From positions 1-64,000 of the forward strand of contig CACXUM010000032.1 in NCBI GenBank assembly GCA_902770835.1: a stretch of 64,000 nucleotides of DNA, written 5' to 3'. The notes under the pieces are model-generated. The model was given only the letters and a program-made list of their open reading frames with translations. It did no database searches and had not been told where the DNA came from. The stretch is from an uncultured Bacteroidia bacterium (GTDB taxonomy: Bacteria > Bacteroidota > Bacteroidia > Bacteroidales > F082). The position numbers and the translations under genes were made by a program. Positions 53,695 through 63,381 of this stretch are shown here, in pieces. Within the stretch, counting starts at the first letter, position 1. Every line of letters starts with the position of its first letter.

Positions 53695-53991
53695 ATGAGA
53701 GTTATTGCCAAAAAGAAACTGGTTGAGTATTACACCAGACACCCACAAGCCAAAACTGCCCTTGATGACTGGTTTGAAAAAACCGAAAAGGCAGAGTGGC
53801 ATAGTTTTGCTGACATCAAGAAAACATTCAATAGTGTTGATTACGTTGGCAATCAGCATTATGTTTTCAATATCAAAGGCAACGACTTCCGTTTAGTCGT
53901 AGTGATTAAGTTCACACCACAGAATGTATTCATCCGTTTTATCGGCACTCATGCGGAATATGACAGAATCGAACACATTGAAAACATTTGA
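53695..53991 (+). CDS. higB: HigB-type mRNA interferase toxin
   Basis: A 98-residue HigB toxin, fixed to this ATG by the promoter. Family motifs: RVIAKKKLVEYYTRHPQAK, DWFEKTEKAEWHSFADIKKTF, and the C-terminal VVIKFTPQNVFIRFIGTHAEYDRI strand-helix. HigB cuts mRNA on ribosomes. Toxin-before-antitoxin order with a 3-base gap to higA is typical of HigBA. Confidence 0.92.
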   Translation: MRVIAKKKLVEYYTRHPQAKTALDDWFEKTEKAEWHSFADIKKTFNSVDYVGNQHYVFNIKGNDFRLVVVIKFTPQNVFIRFIGTHAEYDRIEHIENI

Positions 53992-53994
53992 GTT

Positions 53995-54363
53995 ATGGCA
54001 CATATTAAGACAGAAAAGGAATACGAAGCGGCCATGGCCCGCATTGATGAATTGCTTCCTCTCACTTGGCAAGACGGAACACCAGAAGATTCGCCCGAAA
54101 ACATCGAGTTGAACCTATTGTCTGAACTTGTTGCGGAATACGAAGACATCCATTATCCCATCGGCAAACCCTCGCTCATCGATGTAATCAAACTCCGTAT
54201 GTACGAAATGGGGCTTACACAACAAGCCGTTGCCACATTGCTTGGCATCAGCGCACCGAGAATGAGTGAAATTATGCACGGCAAGATCGAACCTTCCCTT
54301 TCGCTCGCCCGAAACATCAGCCAAAAACTGAATATTGACGCAGGGATAGTTTTGGGTGTTTGA
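53995..54363 (+). CDS. higA: HigA-type antitoxin, XRE family
   Basis: A 122-residue antitoxin. The N-terminal helical part (ELLPLTWQDGTPEDSPENIEL, LVAEYEDIHYPIG) is typical of the HigA/DUF-type group. The C-terminal XRE helix-turn-helix (LTQQAVATLLGISAPRMSEI) should bind its own promoter together with HigB. Confidence 0.92.
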   Translation: MAHIKTEKEYEAAMARIDELLPLTWQDGTPEDSPENIELNLLSELVAEYEDIHYPIGKPSLIDVIKLRMYEMGLTQQAVATLLGISAPRMSEIMHGKIEPSLSLARNISQKLNIDAGIVLGV

Positions 54364-54411
54364 TGGTTGATTTTCCTCAAAAATCCACTTCCGCAAACCA
54401 ACAATTTTGCG

Positions 54412-54419
54412 TATTTTTG
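54412..54419 (+). promoter_or_regulatory. ftsK: TAnnTTTG promoter of ftsK
   Basis: TATTTTTG 23 bases before the ftsK start at 54443. Confidence 0.65.
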
Positions 54420-54442
54420 CACCCCATTAACGAAGATCGAAA

Positions 54443-57160
54443 ATGACTGCCGGAAACAAACGCAAAGAGAACACATTCAGGACGAAAGGCTTGCCCGAGG
54501 CTGAGCCTTTTGAGGAACAACTGATTGATACAGAGGAGAATATAAAAGAGGAGAAACCCAAAAAGGAAAGCCCGAAAAAGAGTGAGAAATCGACCAAAAG
54601 CAAGGCACCCAAACCTCAGAAAACCAAAGAGAAGCAAGAATCGGATGGCCGCGTGAGGAAAATCATCGGCATCCTGTTCATCTGCCTTGCTGTGTTTCTC
54701 GGTCTCGCCCTGATTTCTTACTTGGTCAACTTTTTCAGCGGGCACCATCAAGAGTACGGCTACCAGATTTTCAGCAAGAAAATCGAAATCGAGAGCCGCA
54801 CAGGTAGTTTGGGCGTTTTCTTGGCGCAAACGCTCCTCAAGGAGTCGTTTGGCATCGGGTCGTTTTTCTTCGTTTACCTCTTGACACTCATTGGCTTACG
54901 CCTCACCGACACCGCCAAAATCAAGATGTGGAACGTGTGGAAATATGCCCTTTTGTGCTTGGTTTGGCTGCCGCTGTTTTTCGCCTATATTGCCGGCTAT
55001 GCCCCAAAATGCGCCATCTTCGGCGGGGCTGTGGGCCTGTGGCTCAACACTTTGCTGACCAATTATGTGGGCAAGGCGGGCGTTATCATCATCCTTGCGT
55101 TCCTGTTTTTGGTCTTCGCGGTCTATCAATTCAATCTCACACTCAACTATTTCAAGGACTTGCGCGAAAAACGCGAAGAGGAACGTCGCCATCAAGCGGC
55201 CATTCTTGCGGAACAACGCATCAAGGAAGAATTTGAAAACCAACAAAATAACGAAACCAACAAAGGCGAGGACATCGTCCCCGATTTCATCGATGACGAG
55301 GAAGAAGAAAGTTCTTTGCCACCCGTCACCGCTTTCACCAAAGACCCGACTTTTGAAATTGTAAATCCTGACACTGAGCAACATAGCCACAAGGAAAACA
55401 TCCTCGTTTATCCCAAAGAGGAACAAAACCAAAGTGACAATGTAGATAATTCCGTCATTCAAAACCCGACATTCACCGTGGAAGACATTGTTGAGCCTAT
55501 CAACGACACAAAAACCACGGAGGCCGTTCCTCAAAAGCCTGAAAACGAAGCAGAAAAGGTGGAGTTGGAAATCGAGAAAACACCGACCGAGGAAACTGTG
55601 GAAAAAGGCAAAAACATGGAACACCATACCATCGACACGCCTTTCGACCCGCGCTACGAACTCCGCGACTTCAAGTTCCCGACCCTCGACATGCTGAACG
55701 ACTACGGCGGAAAGAAGTCGGAAATCAACAACGAGGAATTGGAGGCCAACAAGAACAAGATTGTGGAAACCTTGGGCAAATTCGGCATCGGCATCGACAA
55801 AATCAAGGCGACCATCGGCCCGACAGTCACGCTGTATGAAATCGTCCCTGCCGCCGGCATTAGAATCTCGAAAATCAAGAACTTGGAGGACGATATTGCG
55901 CTGAGTTTGGCCGCTTTGGGCATCCGTATCATCGCCCCGATTCCGGGCAAGGGCACCATCGGCATCGAAGTGCCGAACAGCAAGCCCGAAACCGTTTCGA
56001 TGCGCAGCGTTTTGGCTTCCGAAAAGTTCCAAAAATCGAAATACGCACTGCCTTGCGCCATTGGCAAAACCATTTCCAACGAAACATACGTATTCGACTT
56101 GGCCAAAATGCCTCATATTCTTATGGCAGGTGCCACAGGTCAAGGTAAATCGGTGGGACTCAATGCGATAGTAGCTTCACTGCTCTACTGCAAGCACCCC
56201 TCGGAACTGAAATTCGTCATGGTCGACCCGAAAAAGGTGGAATTGACCCTTTACAACCGCATTGAACGCCATTATTTGGCTAAACTCCCTGATTCAGAGG
56301 ACGCTATCATTACCGACGTAAAGAAAGTGGTGCGCACGCTCAACTCGCTCTGCATTGAGATGGATCAACGCTACGACCTCCTGAAAGCCGCCGAGTGCCG
56401 CAACATCATCGAGTACAACGAGAAATTCAAGGCACGCAAGTTGCTGCCCACCGAAGGCCATCGCTATCTGCCTTATATTGTGTTGGTTGTGGACGAATTT
56501 GCCGACCTTATCATGACCGCTGGCCGCGAAGTGGAGTCGCCCATCGCGCGTTTGGCGCAGTTGGCGCGTGCCATTGGCATCCACCTGATTATCGCTACGC
56601 AAAGGCCGTCCGTCAACATCATCACGGGCAGCATCAAGGCCAACTTCCCGGCGCGAATCGCTTTCCGCGTCATTTCCCAAGTCGACTCGAAAACCATCCT
56701 CGACCAAAGCGGCGCCAACCAACTCATCGGTCGCGGCGACATGCTGCTCTCCACGGGCAACGATTTGGTTCGTCTGCAATGCGCCTTCATCGACACGCCC
56801 GAAGTGGAAACCGTCACCGAATTTATTGGAAACCAACGCGGCTTCGCGGAGCCGTTCCTCCTGCCTGAAGTGCCCGACGAAGATGGTGAAGGTGTTGACA
56901 TTGAGGACGATGGCGAGCGCGACAGCCTCTTTGAGGAAGCCGCCCGAATCGTGGTGCAAACCCAGCAAGGCTCCACCTCGATGATTCAGCGCAAACTGAA
57001 GCTCGGCTACAACCGCGCTGGCCGCATCATCGACCAATTGGAGGCCGCCGGCATCGTCGGGGCGTTCTCGGGAAGCAAGTCGCGCGAGGTGAAAGTGAAG
57101 GACGAATTCGCTTTGGAACAGATTTTGAGGGACATTTACAACAAAGACAACGGAATTTAA
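54443..57160 (+). CDS. ftsK: FtsK/SpoIIIE-type DNA translocase
   Basis: A 905-residue septal DNA pump. The N-terminus is a charged Lys/Glu/Ser-rich tail of 70 residues, then four to five membrane helices (about 73-235), an acidic linker (about 250-410), the alpha/beta motor and the winged-helix gamma domain at the C-terminus (LKLGYNRAGRIIDQLEAAGI). Walker A is GATGQGKS (about 563-570) and Walker B is YIVLVVDEFAD. The gamma domain recognises KOPS-like sites. It leads an envelope/division gene run with lolA directly downstream. Confidence 0.96.
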   Translation: MTAGNKRKENTFRTKGLPEAEPFEEQLIDTEENIKEEKPKKESPKKSEKSTKSKAPKPQKTKEKQESDGRVRKIIGILFICLAVFLGLALISYLVNFFSGHHQEYGYQIFSKKIEIESRTGSLGVFLAQTLLKESFGIGSFFFVYLLTLIGLRLTDTAKIKMWNVWKYALLCLVWLPLFFAYIAGYAPKCAIFGGAVGLWLNTLLTNYVGKAGVIIILAFLFLVFAVYQFNLTLNYFKDLREKREEERRHQAAILAEQRIKEEFENQQNNETNKGEDIVPDFIDDEEEESSLPPVTAFTKDPTFEIVNPDTEQHSHKENILVYPKEEQNQSDNVDNSVIQNPTFTVEDIVEPINDTKTTEAVPQKPENEAEKVELEIEKTPTEETVEKGKNMEHHTIDTPFDPRYELRDFKFPTLDMLNDYGGKKSEINNEELEANKNKIVETLGKFGIGIDKIKATIGPTVTLYEIVPAAGIRISKIKNLEDDIALSLAALGIRIIAPIPGKGTIGIEVPNSKPETVSMRSVLASEKFQKSKYALPCAIGKTISNETYVFDLAKMPHILMAGATGQGKSVGLNAIVASLLYCKHPSELKFVMVDPKKVELTLYNRIERHYLAKLPDSEDAIITDVKKVVRTLNSLCIEMDQRYDLLKAAECRNIIEYNEKFKARKLLPTEGHRYLPYIVLVVDEFADLIMTAGREVESPIARLAQLARAIGIHLIIATQRPSVNIITGSIKANFPARIAFRVISQVDSKTILDQSGANQLIGRGDMLLSTGNDLVRLQCAFIDTPEVETVTEFIGNQRGFAEPFLLPEVPDEDGEGVDIEDDGERDSLFEEAARIVVQTQQGSTSMIQRKLKLGYNRAGRIIDQLEAAGIVGAFSGSKSREVKVKDEFALEQILRDIYNKDNGI

Positions 57161-57162
57161 AA

Positions 57163-57789
57163 ATGAACAAGAAAAACATCATCGCCTGCATCGCTTTTTT
57201 ATTTGCAGCACAGGCAGTTAGCGCACAAAACAATGCTGAGACTTTCATTCGTCTCTTAATCAACCAACTGAAAAGCCACAAGAATGTGGAAATGGCTTTC
57301 AACTATCAAATCAGTCCCGATGAAAAAACCGTGATTGAGGGACAAAAAGGCCACGCATGGCTGCAAGGCGAAGCCTACAAGGTGGAACTTGCCGACCAAC
57401 ACACCATTAGCGACGGCAAGACCATCTGGACCTATCTCATTGGAGATGAAGAAGTAATGATTAGCAATGCCACCGATGGCGTCGACAACACGCCCTTGAA
57501 ACTCCTCACCTCTTTGGACGAGAGTTATGTGGCCACGCTCAGCGGCATGGATCCGCAAAGCGGCACTGCAACGGTTGAACTGGCCAATCCCAAAGGCCAA
57601 TACAAGCGCGTCACCCTGAAAATCAACATGAAAAAGACCGAACTCAAGAGCGCGGACATCTATATGGAAGACGGTAGCAAGACCGTGATAACCATCGAAG
57701 AGATGAAATTCGACCAAGAATTGGGCGACAAATTCTTCACTTTCGACACGAAGAAACACCCCAAAGTGGATGTGATTGACATGCGGTAA
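57163..57789 (+). CDS. lolA: LolA-like outer-membrane lipoprotein carrier
   Basis: A 208-residue periplasmic protein with a signal peptide (cleavage about after AVSAQ). The fold pattern of LolA is visible: a helix with FIRLLINQLKSHKNVEMAFNYQ, strands KGHAWLQGEAYKVELADQ and TIWTYLIGDEEVMISN, and a closing EMKFDQELGDKFFTFDTKKHP. It should ferry lipoproteins across the periplasm. Only two bases after ftsK, a neighbourhood common in Bacteroidota. Confidence 0.88.
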   Translation: MNKKNIIACIAFLFAAQAVSAQNNAETFIRLLINQLKSHKNVEMAFNYQISPDEKTVIEGQKGHAWLQGEAYKVELADQHTISDGKTIWTYLIGDEEVMISNATDGVDNTPLKLLTSLDESYVATLSGMDPQSGTATVELANPKGQYKRVTLKINMKKTELKSADIYMEDGSKTVITIEEMKFDQELGDKFFTFDTKKHPKVDVIDMR

Positions 57790-57839
57790 AGCAATAATAC
57801 CTCAACTTATCAGTTAATAATACACAAAACATCAAGAAT

Positions 57840-58535
57840 ATGAATCTTCTAATATTGCTTCAAGACACAATAGTGTCCAACATTAACAATGCTGCAAATG
57901 GTACAAACATGGTAGACGAATTGTCATATTGGAAGCTTGCCCAAAGCGGTGGCTGGATTATGATAATTTTAGCCATACTTTCCATCATCGCAGTTTATCT
58001 TTTCATTGAACGCTACATGGCTGTTTCTCGTGCCACGAAATATGACGCCAGCTTCATGGACCGCATCCGCGAATACATGAAAGACGGCAAACTCGACTCT
58101 GCAAAAGCCTTATGCAGAGGCAATTCCACCCCAATTTCACGCATGATTGAGAAAGGCATTTCGCGTATCGGCCGTCCCTTGGGCGACATCAACTCGGCAA
58201 TTGAGAATGAGGGCAACATCGAAGTGGCCCAGCTAGAACGGGGTGTCAACATCCTCGCCATGATTGCCAGTGCCGCACCCATGATTGGCTTTTTGGGGAC
58301 TGTATTGGGCATGATTCAAGCTTTCTATGATATATCAAAAGCTGGCAACAATCTTGATATCACCACACTCTCAAACGGCATCTACACTGCTATGGTGACC
58401 ACCGTCGGCGGTCTGATTGTCGGCATTTTCGCCTATTTCTTCCACGCCATCATCTCAACGAAAATCCAAAAAGTGGTCAACTTGCTCGAAGCCAAGGCGA
58501 CCGAATTTATGGATGTTTTGAACGAACCCGCTTAA
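57840..58535 (+). CDS. exbB: MotA/TolQ/ExbB proton channel protein
   Basis: A 231-residue inner-membrane protein with three helices (about 40-58, 140-165, 178-205). The conserved block PMIGFLGTVLGMIQAF and the third-helix Thr/Gly pattern are intact. It forms the proton-driven motor with the downstream ExbD protein. Without a more specific sign it may be ExbB or TolQ; the TonB-like third gene supports ExbB. Confidence 0.92.
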   Translation: MNLLILLQDTIVSNINNAANGTNMVDELSYWKLAQSGGWIMIILAILSIIAVYLFIERYMAVSRATKYDASFMDRIREYMKDGKLDSAKALCRGNSTPISRMIEKGISRIGRPLGDINSAIENEGNIEVAQLERGVNILAMIASAAPMIGFLGTVLGMIQAFYDISKAGNNLDITTLSNGIYTAMVTTVGGLIVGIFAYFFHAIISTKIQKVVNLLEAKATEFMDVLNEPA

Positions 58536-58547
58536 AACCAGCGTATT

Positions 58548-58961
58548 ATGGCCATCAAATCAAGAAATAAGGTCGAACCCACGTTTAACTCCTCGTCCAT
58601 GTCGGACTTGGTGTTTCTGCTGCTGATTTTCTTCATGCTGACTTCGACCTTGGTCGCACCTAACGCCATCAAACTGATGTTGCCTTCGAGCAACAGCAAA
58701 ACCATGGCTAAGCAAACCGTCACGGTCTACGTCAACGAACAATTCCAGTATTTCGTGGACGAAACGCCCGCTGACGAAACCCAACTCACCGACCTCATCA
58801 ACAACAAGATAGGCAACGACAGCCAAGCCACGGTGGTATTGCGCTCAGACAAGAGCGTTCCCGTGCAATATGTTGTGAATGTGATTGATGCCGTCAACGA
58901 CATCAACAACGCCACTGGCAACAGCCACAAGGTGATTTTGGCCACCGCACCGAAGAAATAG
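58548..58961 (+). CDS. exbD: ExbD/TolR biopolymer transport protein
   Basis: A 137-residue protein with one N-terminal membrane helix and the proton-carrying Asp in NSSSMSDLVFLLLIFFMLTS. The periplasmic domain is compact (VTVYVNEQFQYFVDETPADE). It lies 12 bases after exbB. Confidence 0.92.
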   Translation: MAIKSRNKVEPTFNSSSMSDLVFLLLIFFMLTSTLVAPNAIKLMLPSSNSKTMAKQTVTVYVNEQFQYFVDETPADETQLTDLINNKIGNDSQATVVLRSDKSVPVQYVVNVIDAVNDINNATGNSHKVILATAPKK

Positions 58962-58969
58962 GAGGCATT

Positions 58970-59728
58970 ATGAACAGCAACGAAAAGAAAGACAAGGGCA
59001 TAGCCGCAGCGGGTACCATCGTGGTACACGCTTTGGCCTTGCTCATCTTGTTTCTGATGGCCTTCAGGACGCCTTTGCCGCTACCGGGCGAAGAAGGCGT
59101 GGAGGTCGACTTGGGCATGATGAACCAAGGCATGGGCAACATCCAGCCCGAGAAACCCGCCATTCCGCAAGCCGCCCAACCTCAGCAACAACCGAACAAA
59201 AGCAAGGAAGACATCGTGACGCAAAACGACGATGAAGCTCCCTCGCTTGAAAAGCCCAAAAACACCAAACCGAAGCAGGAAAAACCTGCCGAAGAGCCCA
59301 AGCCCACCGTCAACCAAAGGGCTTTGTTCAAGGGCAGCGACACTCCGCAACCAGGTGGTTCAGAAGGTATTACGGGTCAGCCCGGCGACCAAGGTAATCC
59401 GAATGGTTTGGCGGGTATCAAGAAATATGACGGTCAAGGCGGAAAAGGCAACGGAACGGGCTACGACCTCGGCGGTCGCGGCGCGAAATCGTTGCACCGC
59501 CCCAACGACGACTTCCCCGAAGAAGGCATCGTCGTTGTCGATATTTGGGTGAACCGCGAAGGCAAGGTAACCAGAGCGGAAGTTGCCACCAAAGGCACCA
59601 CTGTCATCAACCAATCCATGCGCGAGAAGGCCAAACAGGCCGCCTTGCGCTCCGCCTTCGCCTCCGACCCCAACGCGCCCGAGGAACAACACGGCACCAT
59701 CACCTATACTTTTGTCATCAACAAATGA
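58970..59728 (+). CDS. tonB: TonB-like energy transducer
   Basis: A 252-residue protein with a short cytoplasmic end, one membrane helix (AAAGTIVVHALALLILFLMA), a long Pro/Gln/Lys-rich linker and a C-terminal TonB-like domain (EGIVVVDIWVNREGKVTRAEVATKGTT) that should touch outer-membrane receptors. The linker includes an unusual Gly/Asn/Gln-rich middle (GQPGDQGNPNGLAGIKKYDG). Part of the ExbB-ExbD-TonB motor. Confidence 0.88.
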   Translation: MNSNEKKDKGIAAAGTIVVHALALLILFLMAFRTPLPLPGEEGVEVDLGMMNQGMGNIQPEKPAIPQAAQPQQQPNKSKEDIVTQNDDEAPSLEKPKNTKPKQEKPAEEPKPTVNQRALFKGSDTPQPGGSEGITGQPGDQGNPNGLAGIKKYDGQGGKGNGTGYDLGGRGAKSLHRPNDDFPEEGIVVVDIWVNREGKVTRAEVATKGTTVINQSMREKAKQAALRSAFASDPNAPEEQHGTITYTFVINK

Positions 59729-61017
59729 TTATGACTTATCAAGAAACCCTCGAATGGATGTTCAACAAACTCCCAATGTATCAACGCATTGGAGCCGCCG
59801 CTTACAAGGCTGACCTCAACAATACCATCCAACTTTTAGACCTTTTGGACAACCCGCACAACAGTTTCAAGTCGGTGCATGTGGCCGGCACCAACGGCAA
59901 AGGCTCCGTTTCGCACACCTTGGCCTCCGTTTTTCAGGAAGCGGGCTACAAAACAGGCCTTTACACCTCACCCCACCTGCGCGACTTCCGCGAGCGCATC
60001 CGCATCAACGGGGAGATGATTCCAGAAGAAAACGTGGTGCAATTCATTGACACTTACAAGGATAAGTTTGAGGCGATGGAACTTTCCTTCTTTGAGATGA
60101 CCGTGGGCATGGCCTTCAATTATTTCCGAAACGAGAAAGTCGACATTGCCATCGTTGAGGTGGGCATGGGTGGCAGGTTGGACTCCACCAACCTCATCAC
60201 GCCTGAGTTGAGCATCATCACGAACATCGACTTCGACCATACCAAATTCTTGGGCGACACGCGGGCGAAAATCGCTTACGAAAAGGCCGGCATCATCAAG
60301 CCCGGCATCCCTGTGGTGATTGGCGAAACCCATCCCGAAACCGAGCAGGTTTTCATCGACAAGGCCAAGGAATGTGGCAGCCCGATTTACTTCGCCGACC
60401 AAATCTTTGACTGCGACAAAATATATTTCGAGTCATTCACCGAGCAAAAGTTTGACGTTTGGAAAAACAGCGAACTATACATGGAAGCCCTCGAAATCCC
60501 GCTGATGGGCAACTACCAGCAGAAGAACCTCACCACAGTAATGTGCGCCATTGACCTGCTCCGCGACAAGTTCAACCTCTCGGACGACGACATTCGCGAC
60601 GGCATCGGAAAAGTCATCAGAAACACCCACTTGATGGGCCGTTGGCAAATCCTCTGCAAAGACCCGCTCACCATTGCCGACACAGGCCACAATGTGGCGG
60701 GCATCACAGAAGTGGTGCGCCAATTGGCTGAAATGCACTATGGTAAGTTGCATTTCGTACTCGGCATGGTGAATGACAAGGACATCGACAGCGTTTTGCA
60801 ACTCCTTCCTCGTGGCGCCGAATACTATTTCTGCAAAGCCGACATCCCACGCGGTTTGGATGCCCACATTTTGGCCGAAAAAGCCTTCGACATGGGCCTT
60901 CGCGGACAAGTGTTCGAGTCGGTGAGCCATGCCTACCGTTCCGCCGTCAACAATGCCCATTTTGGAGATGTGGTCTTCATCGGCGGAAGCAATTTCACCG
61001 TGGCCGAGGTCGTGTAA
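59725..61017 (+). CDS. folC: bifunctional folylpolyglutamate/dihydrofolate synthase
   Basis: A 430-residue FolC that adds glutamate to folates. The ATP-binding P-loop is VAGTNGKGSVSHTLASV (about 53-69), followed by GLYTSPHLRDFRERI, FEMTVGMAF, EVGMGGRLDSTN and FDHTKFLG. The ATG at 59725 overlaps the tonB stop codon (ATGA); a second ATG at 59731 is equally possible. Normal length. Confidence 0.95.
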   Translation: MIMTYQETLEWMFNKLPMYQRIGAAAYKADLNNTIQLLDLLDNPHNSFKSVHVAGTNGKGSVSHTLASVFQEAGYKTGLYTSPHLRDFRERIRINGEMIPEENVVQFIDTYKDKFEAMELSFFEMTVGMAFNYFRNEKVDIAIVEVGMGGRLDSTNLITPELSIITNIDFDHTKFLGDTRAKIAYEKAGIIKPGIPVVIGETHPETEQVFIDKAKECGSPIYFADQIFDCDKIYFESFTEQKFDVWKNSELYMEALEIPLMGNYQQKNLTTVMCAIDLLRDKFNLSDDDIRDGIGKVIRNTHLMGRWQILCKDPLTIADTGHNVAGITEVVRQLAEMHYGKLHFVLGMVNDKDIDSVLQLLPRGAEYYFCKADIPRGLDAHILAEKAFDMGLRGQVFESVSHAYRSAVNNAHFGDVVFIGGSNFTVAEVV

Positions 61018-61029
61018 AGGATAATTTCT

Positions 61030-61037
61030 TACCTTTG
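61030..61037 (+). promoter_or_regulatory. tamL: TAnnTTTG promoter of tamL
   Basis: TACCTTTG 19 bases before the ATG at 61057. Confidence 0.6.
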
Positions 61038-61056
61038 CAGCCTATCCGTATTCCTC

Positions 61057-63369
61057 ATGTCAGGCAAAAGGTTCCATATTGTCATTGCTTTTTTGGTGGC
61101 CGTCTTGATGTCGTCGTGCTCCATCCGGCGTTTCGTGCCCGAAGGGAAATACCTCGTCAAAAGCAACAAGGTCGTCATTGAGGAAAAACGCACCAAACTC
61201 AGCAAGTCGGACATTTCGAAATATATCTCCCAGAAGCCCTACAAAAGCACCCTCCAAACCAATCTCCCCACATGGTACTTCTACCAACACGCGCGTCATC
61301 CAAAAAGCGTGTTTTGGAAATGGATGGACAAGACTTTCGGCAACGAGCCTATCTATTACGACAAGATTGAGGCCGACAACTCAGCCGTGCAGATGATGCG
61401 CTACCTCGACAATGTAGGCTATTTCCATTCCAAGGTGACACATTCCGTTGACTTCAAGAAGAGGGAAAAAATGGCCAAAGTCACCTATCACGTCTACCCT
61501 GCCCGCCCCTACTACGTCAAGAAAATCAACTACATCATCAAAGACAGCCTCATACGTTCCTACATTATGCGCGACAGCGCGGCGTTTCCCCTGAAGGAAG
61601 GCGACATCTATAACGCCTACTCGCTTGACGAAGAGCGCGAACTCATCACCGATCGGATGAAAAACTCAGGCTACTACTTCTTCAACCGCGACCTCATCTA
61701 CTACGAGGTGGACAGCAACTTCATGGACCACACCATGGAAATCACCATGCACCTGAAAAAGAGCGACTTGGCCTACAAGAAATACCGCATCCGCGACATC
61801 AGCGTCTACCCCAACTACTCCATCTTTCGCATGAACGACAAGCCCACCGACTCGGCCACGCTCACCTTGGAATTTGGCCGGAGAAGGAAAATCACCAATA
61901 TCGTTGACTTCTTCTATTTCGGGAAACCACAGGTGAAACCTCAGACTTTCTCGCGCTCCATCCACATTGCCGAGGGGCTGCCTTACAATCTGAGGAGCGT
62001 CACCAGCACCTACAAATCGCTTGGCAACTTCAGGCTTTTCAGCAATGTAGGCATCCAGTTCGACACCGTTCCCAACGACACCACCAACCTCCTCGACTGC
62101 CGTATCACCATGCAACAGAACGACATCCATTCGTTCACAGTGCAGGGCGAAGGCACCAACTCCGACGGCGACCTCGGCATCAAAGGCAGTTTTTCCTACT
62201 CCAACAAGAACATTTTCCGCGGAGCCGAGGTTTTCCAACTCAGCCTCAAGGGAGGCTTGGAAGCCCAAAAACTACTCGGAGAGGAAGAAAACGAAAGTGG
62301 AAAGAAAGTGTTCAACACGAAGGAGTTGGGCATAACGGCGAGCGTCTTGTTCCCGAAATTCCTCAGTCCATATGCCATCAACGACCTTGCGAGAGACTAC
62401 CAGCCCACCACCTCCGTCTCCTTGGGATTCAACGCGCAAGTGAGGTATTACTACTCACGTTACACATCGACGGCCATGTTCACTTACGACTGGAAAAACA
62501 GCAACCGTATGGTTCATGCCTTCTCGCCCATCTACTTCAACAGAGTGAAAATCAGCGACATCAACCCGACTTTCCAAGCCTATCTCGATGCCGAAACCAG
62601 CCAGAGGAAGAAAGAACAATACAACAGCCACATGCTTCTCGGTTTGCGTTATTCGATGACTTACAGCAGCCAACGGTTCAACAAAGAGGGCAGTTTCATC
62701 TACCTCCGCACCGACTTTGAATCGAGCGGCAACCTGATTTCGCTTTTCAACCACACGAAACTCGTCACCGAAACCGAAGACGGCCATTACGAATTTCTGA
62801 ACATCCGCTATGCGCAATATATGAGAGGCTGTTTCGACTTCCGCCAGCACTTGGACCTCGGCAACAAGTCGTGGCTCGTGTTCCGCGAGTTTGTCGGCCT
62901 TGGCATCCCCTATGGTAACTCAAAAGACCTACCCTTCGAGCGCAGTTTCTACGGCGGCGGCTCCAACGGCTTGCGCGGCTGGCTCTATCGCACCGTTGGA
63001 CCTGGAGGCTATGTACCTGACAATGAGAACTATGAGCGCATTGGCGACATGCAATTAGAAATGAACGCAGAATACCGATTCCCCCTCTACAACATCATCA
63101 ACGGCGCCCTTTTCGTCGATGTGGGCAACGTGTGGACCTATTACGCCAACGAATCCATGCCCAACGCCGAGTTCAATTTCAGCACTTTCTACAAGCAGTT
63201 GGCCCTCGACGCGGGCTTCGGCCTCAGAATCGATGCCTCGTTCCTCATCATCCGCCTTGATTTCGCCTACGCCATGCGCAACCCCTACGCCGACGAAAAC
63301 GGCAACCATTGGCGTTTCAACCAGTTTGGCAACTTGAGGATGCAGATGGGCATCGGCTACCCCTTCTAA
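61057..63369 (+). CDS. tamL: TamL-like BamA-superfamily outer-membrane lipoprotein
   Basis: A 770-residue outer-membrane protein. The N-terminus has a lipobox (AVLMSSCS), so the protein is a lipoprotein, the mark of TamL (the Bacteroidota relative of TamA). POTRA-like repeats fill about residues 30-370 (RRFVPEGKYLVKSNKVVI at the start, PARPYYVKKINYII in the second). A C-terminal 16-strand barrel closes with LRMQMGIGYPF. The GRTVGPGG-type turn RTVGPGGYVPDN and the FYGGGSNGLRGW motif match the Omp85 signature. With TamB it would help assemble surface lipoproteins or membrane proteins; tamB is not in the window. Confidence 0.9.
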   Translation: MSGKRFHIVIAFLVAVLMSSCSIRRFVPEGKYLVKSNKVVIEEKRTKLSKSDISKYISQKPYKSTLQTNLPTWYFYQHARHPKSVFWKWMDKTFGNEPIYYDKIEADNSAVQMMRYLDNVGYFHSKVTHSVDFKKREKMAKVTYHVYPARPYYVKKINYIIKDSLIRSYIMRDSAAFPLKEGDIYNAYSLDEERELITDRMKNSGYYFFNRDLIYYEVDSNFMDHTMEITMHLKKSDLAYKKYRIRDISVYPNYSIFRMNDKPTDSATLTLEFGRRRKITNIVDFFYFGKPQVKPQTFSRSIHIAEGLPYNLRSVTSTYKSLGNFRLFSNVGIQFDTVPNDTTNLLDCRITMQQNDIHSFTVQGEGTNSDGDLGIKGSFSYSNKNIFRGAEVFQLSLKGGLEAQKLLGEEENESGKKVFNTKELGITASVLFPKFLSPYAINDLARDYQPTTSVSLGFNAQVRYYYSRYTSTAMFTYDWKNSNRMVHAFSPIYFNRVKISDINPTFQAYLDAETSQRKKEQYNSHMLLGLRYSMTYSSQRFNKEGSFIYLRTDFESSGNLISLFNHTKLVTETEDGHYEFLNIRYAQYMRGCFDFRQHLDLGNKSWLVFREFVGLGIPYGNSKDLPFERSFYGGGSNGLRGWLYRTVGPGGYVPDNENYERIGDMQLEMNAEYRFPLYNIINGALFVDVGNVWTYYANESMPNAEFNFSTFYKQLALDAGFGLRIDASFLIIRLDFAYAMRNPYADENGNHWRFNQFGNLRMQMGIGYPF

Positions 63370-63381
63370 TCCATTTCGGCG

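Noticed and set aside
54896-56143. 415-codon open frame antisense to ftsK
   Set aside because: Phe/Val-rich shadow of the conserved translocase gene; no promoter or start context.
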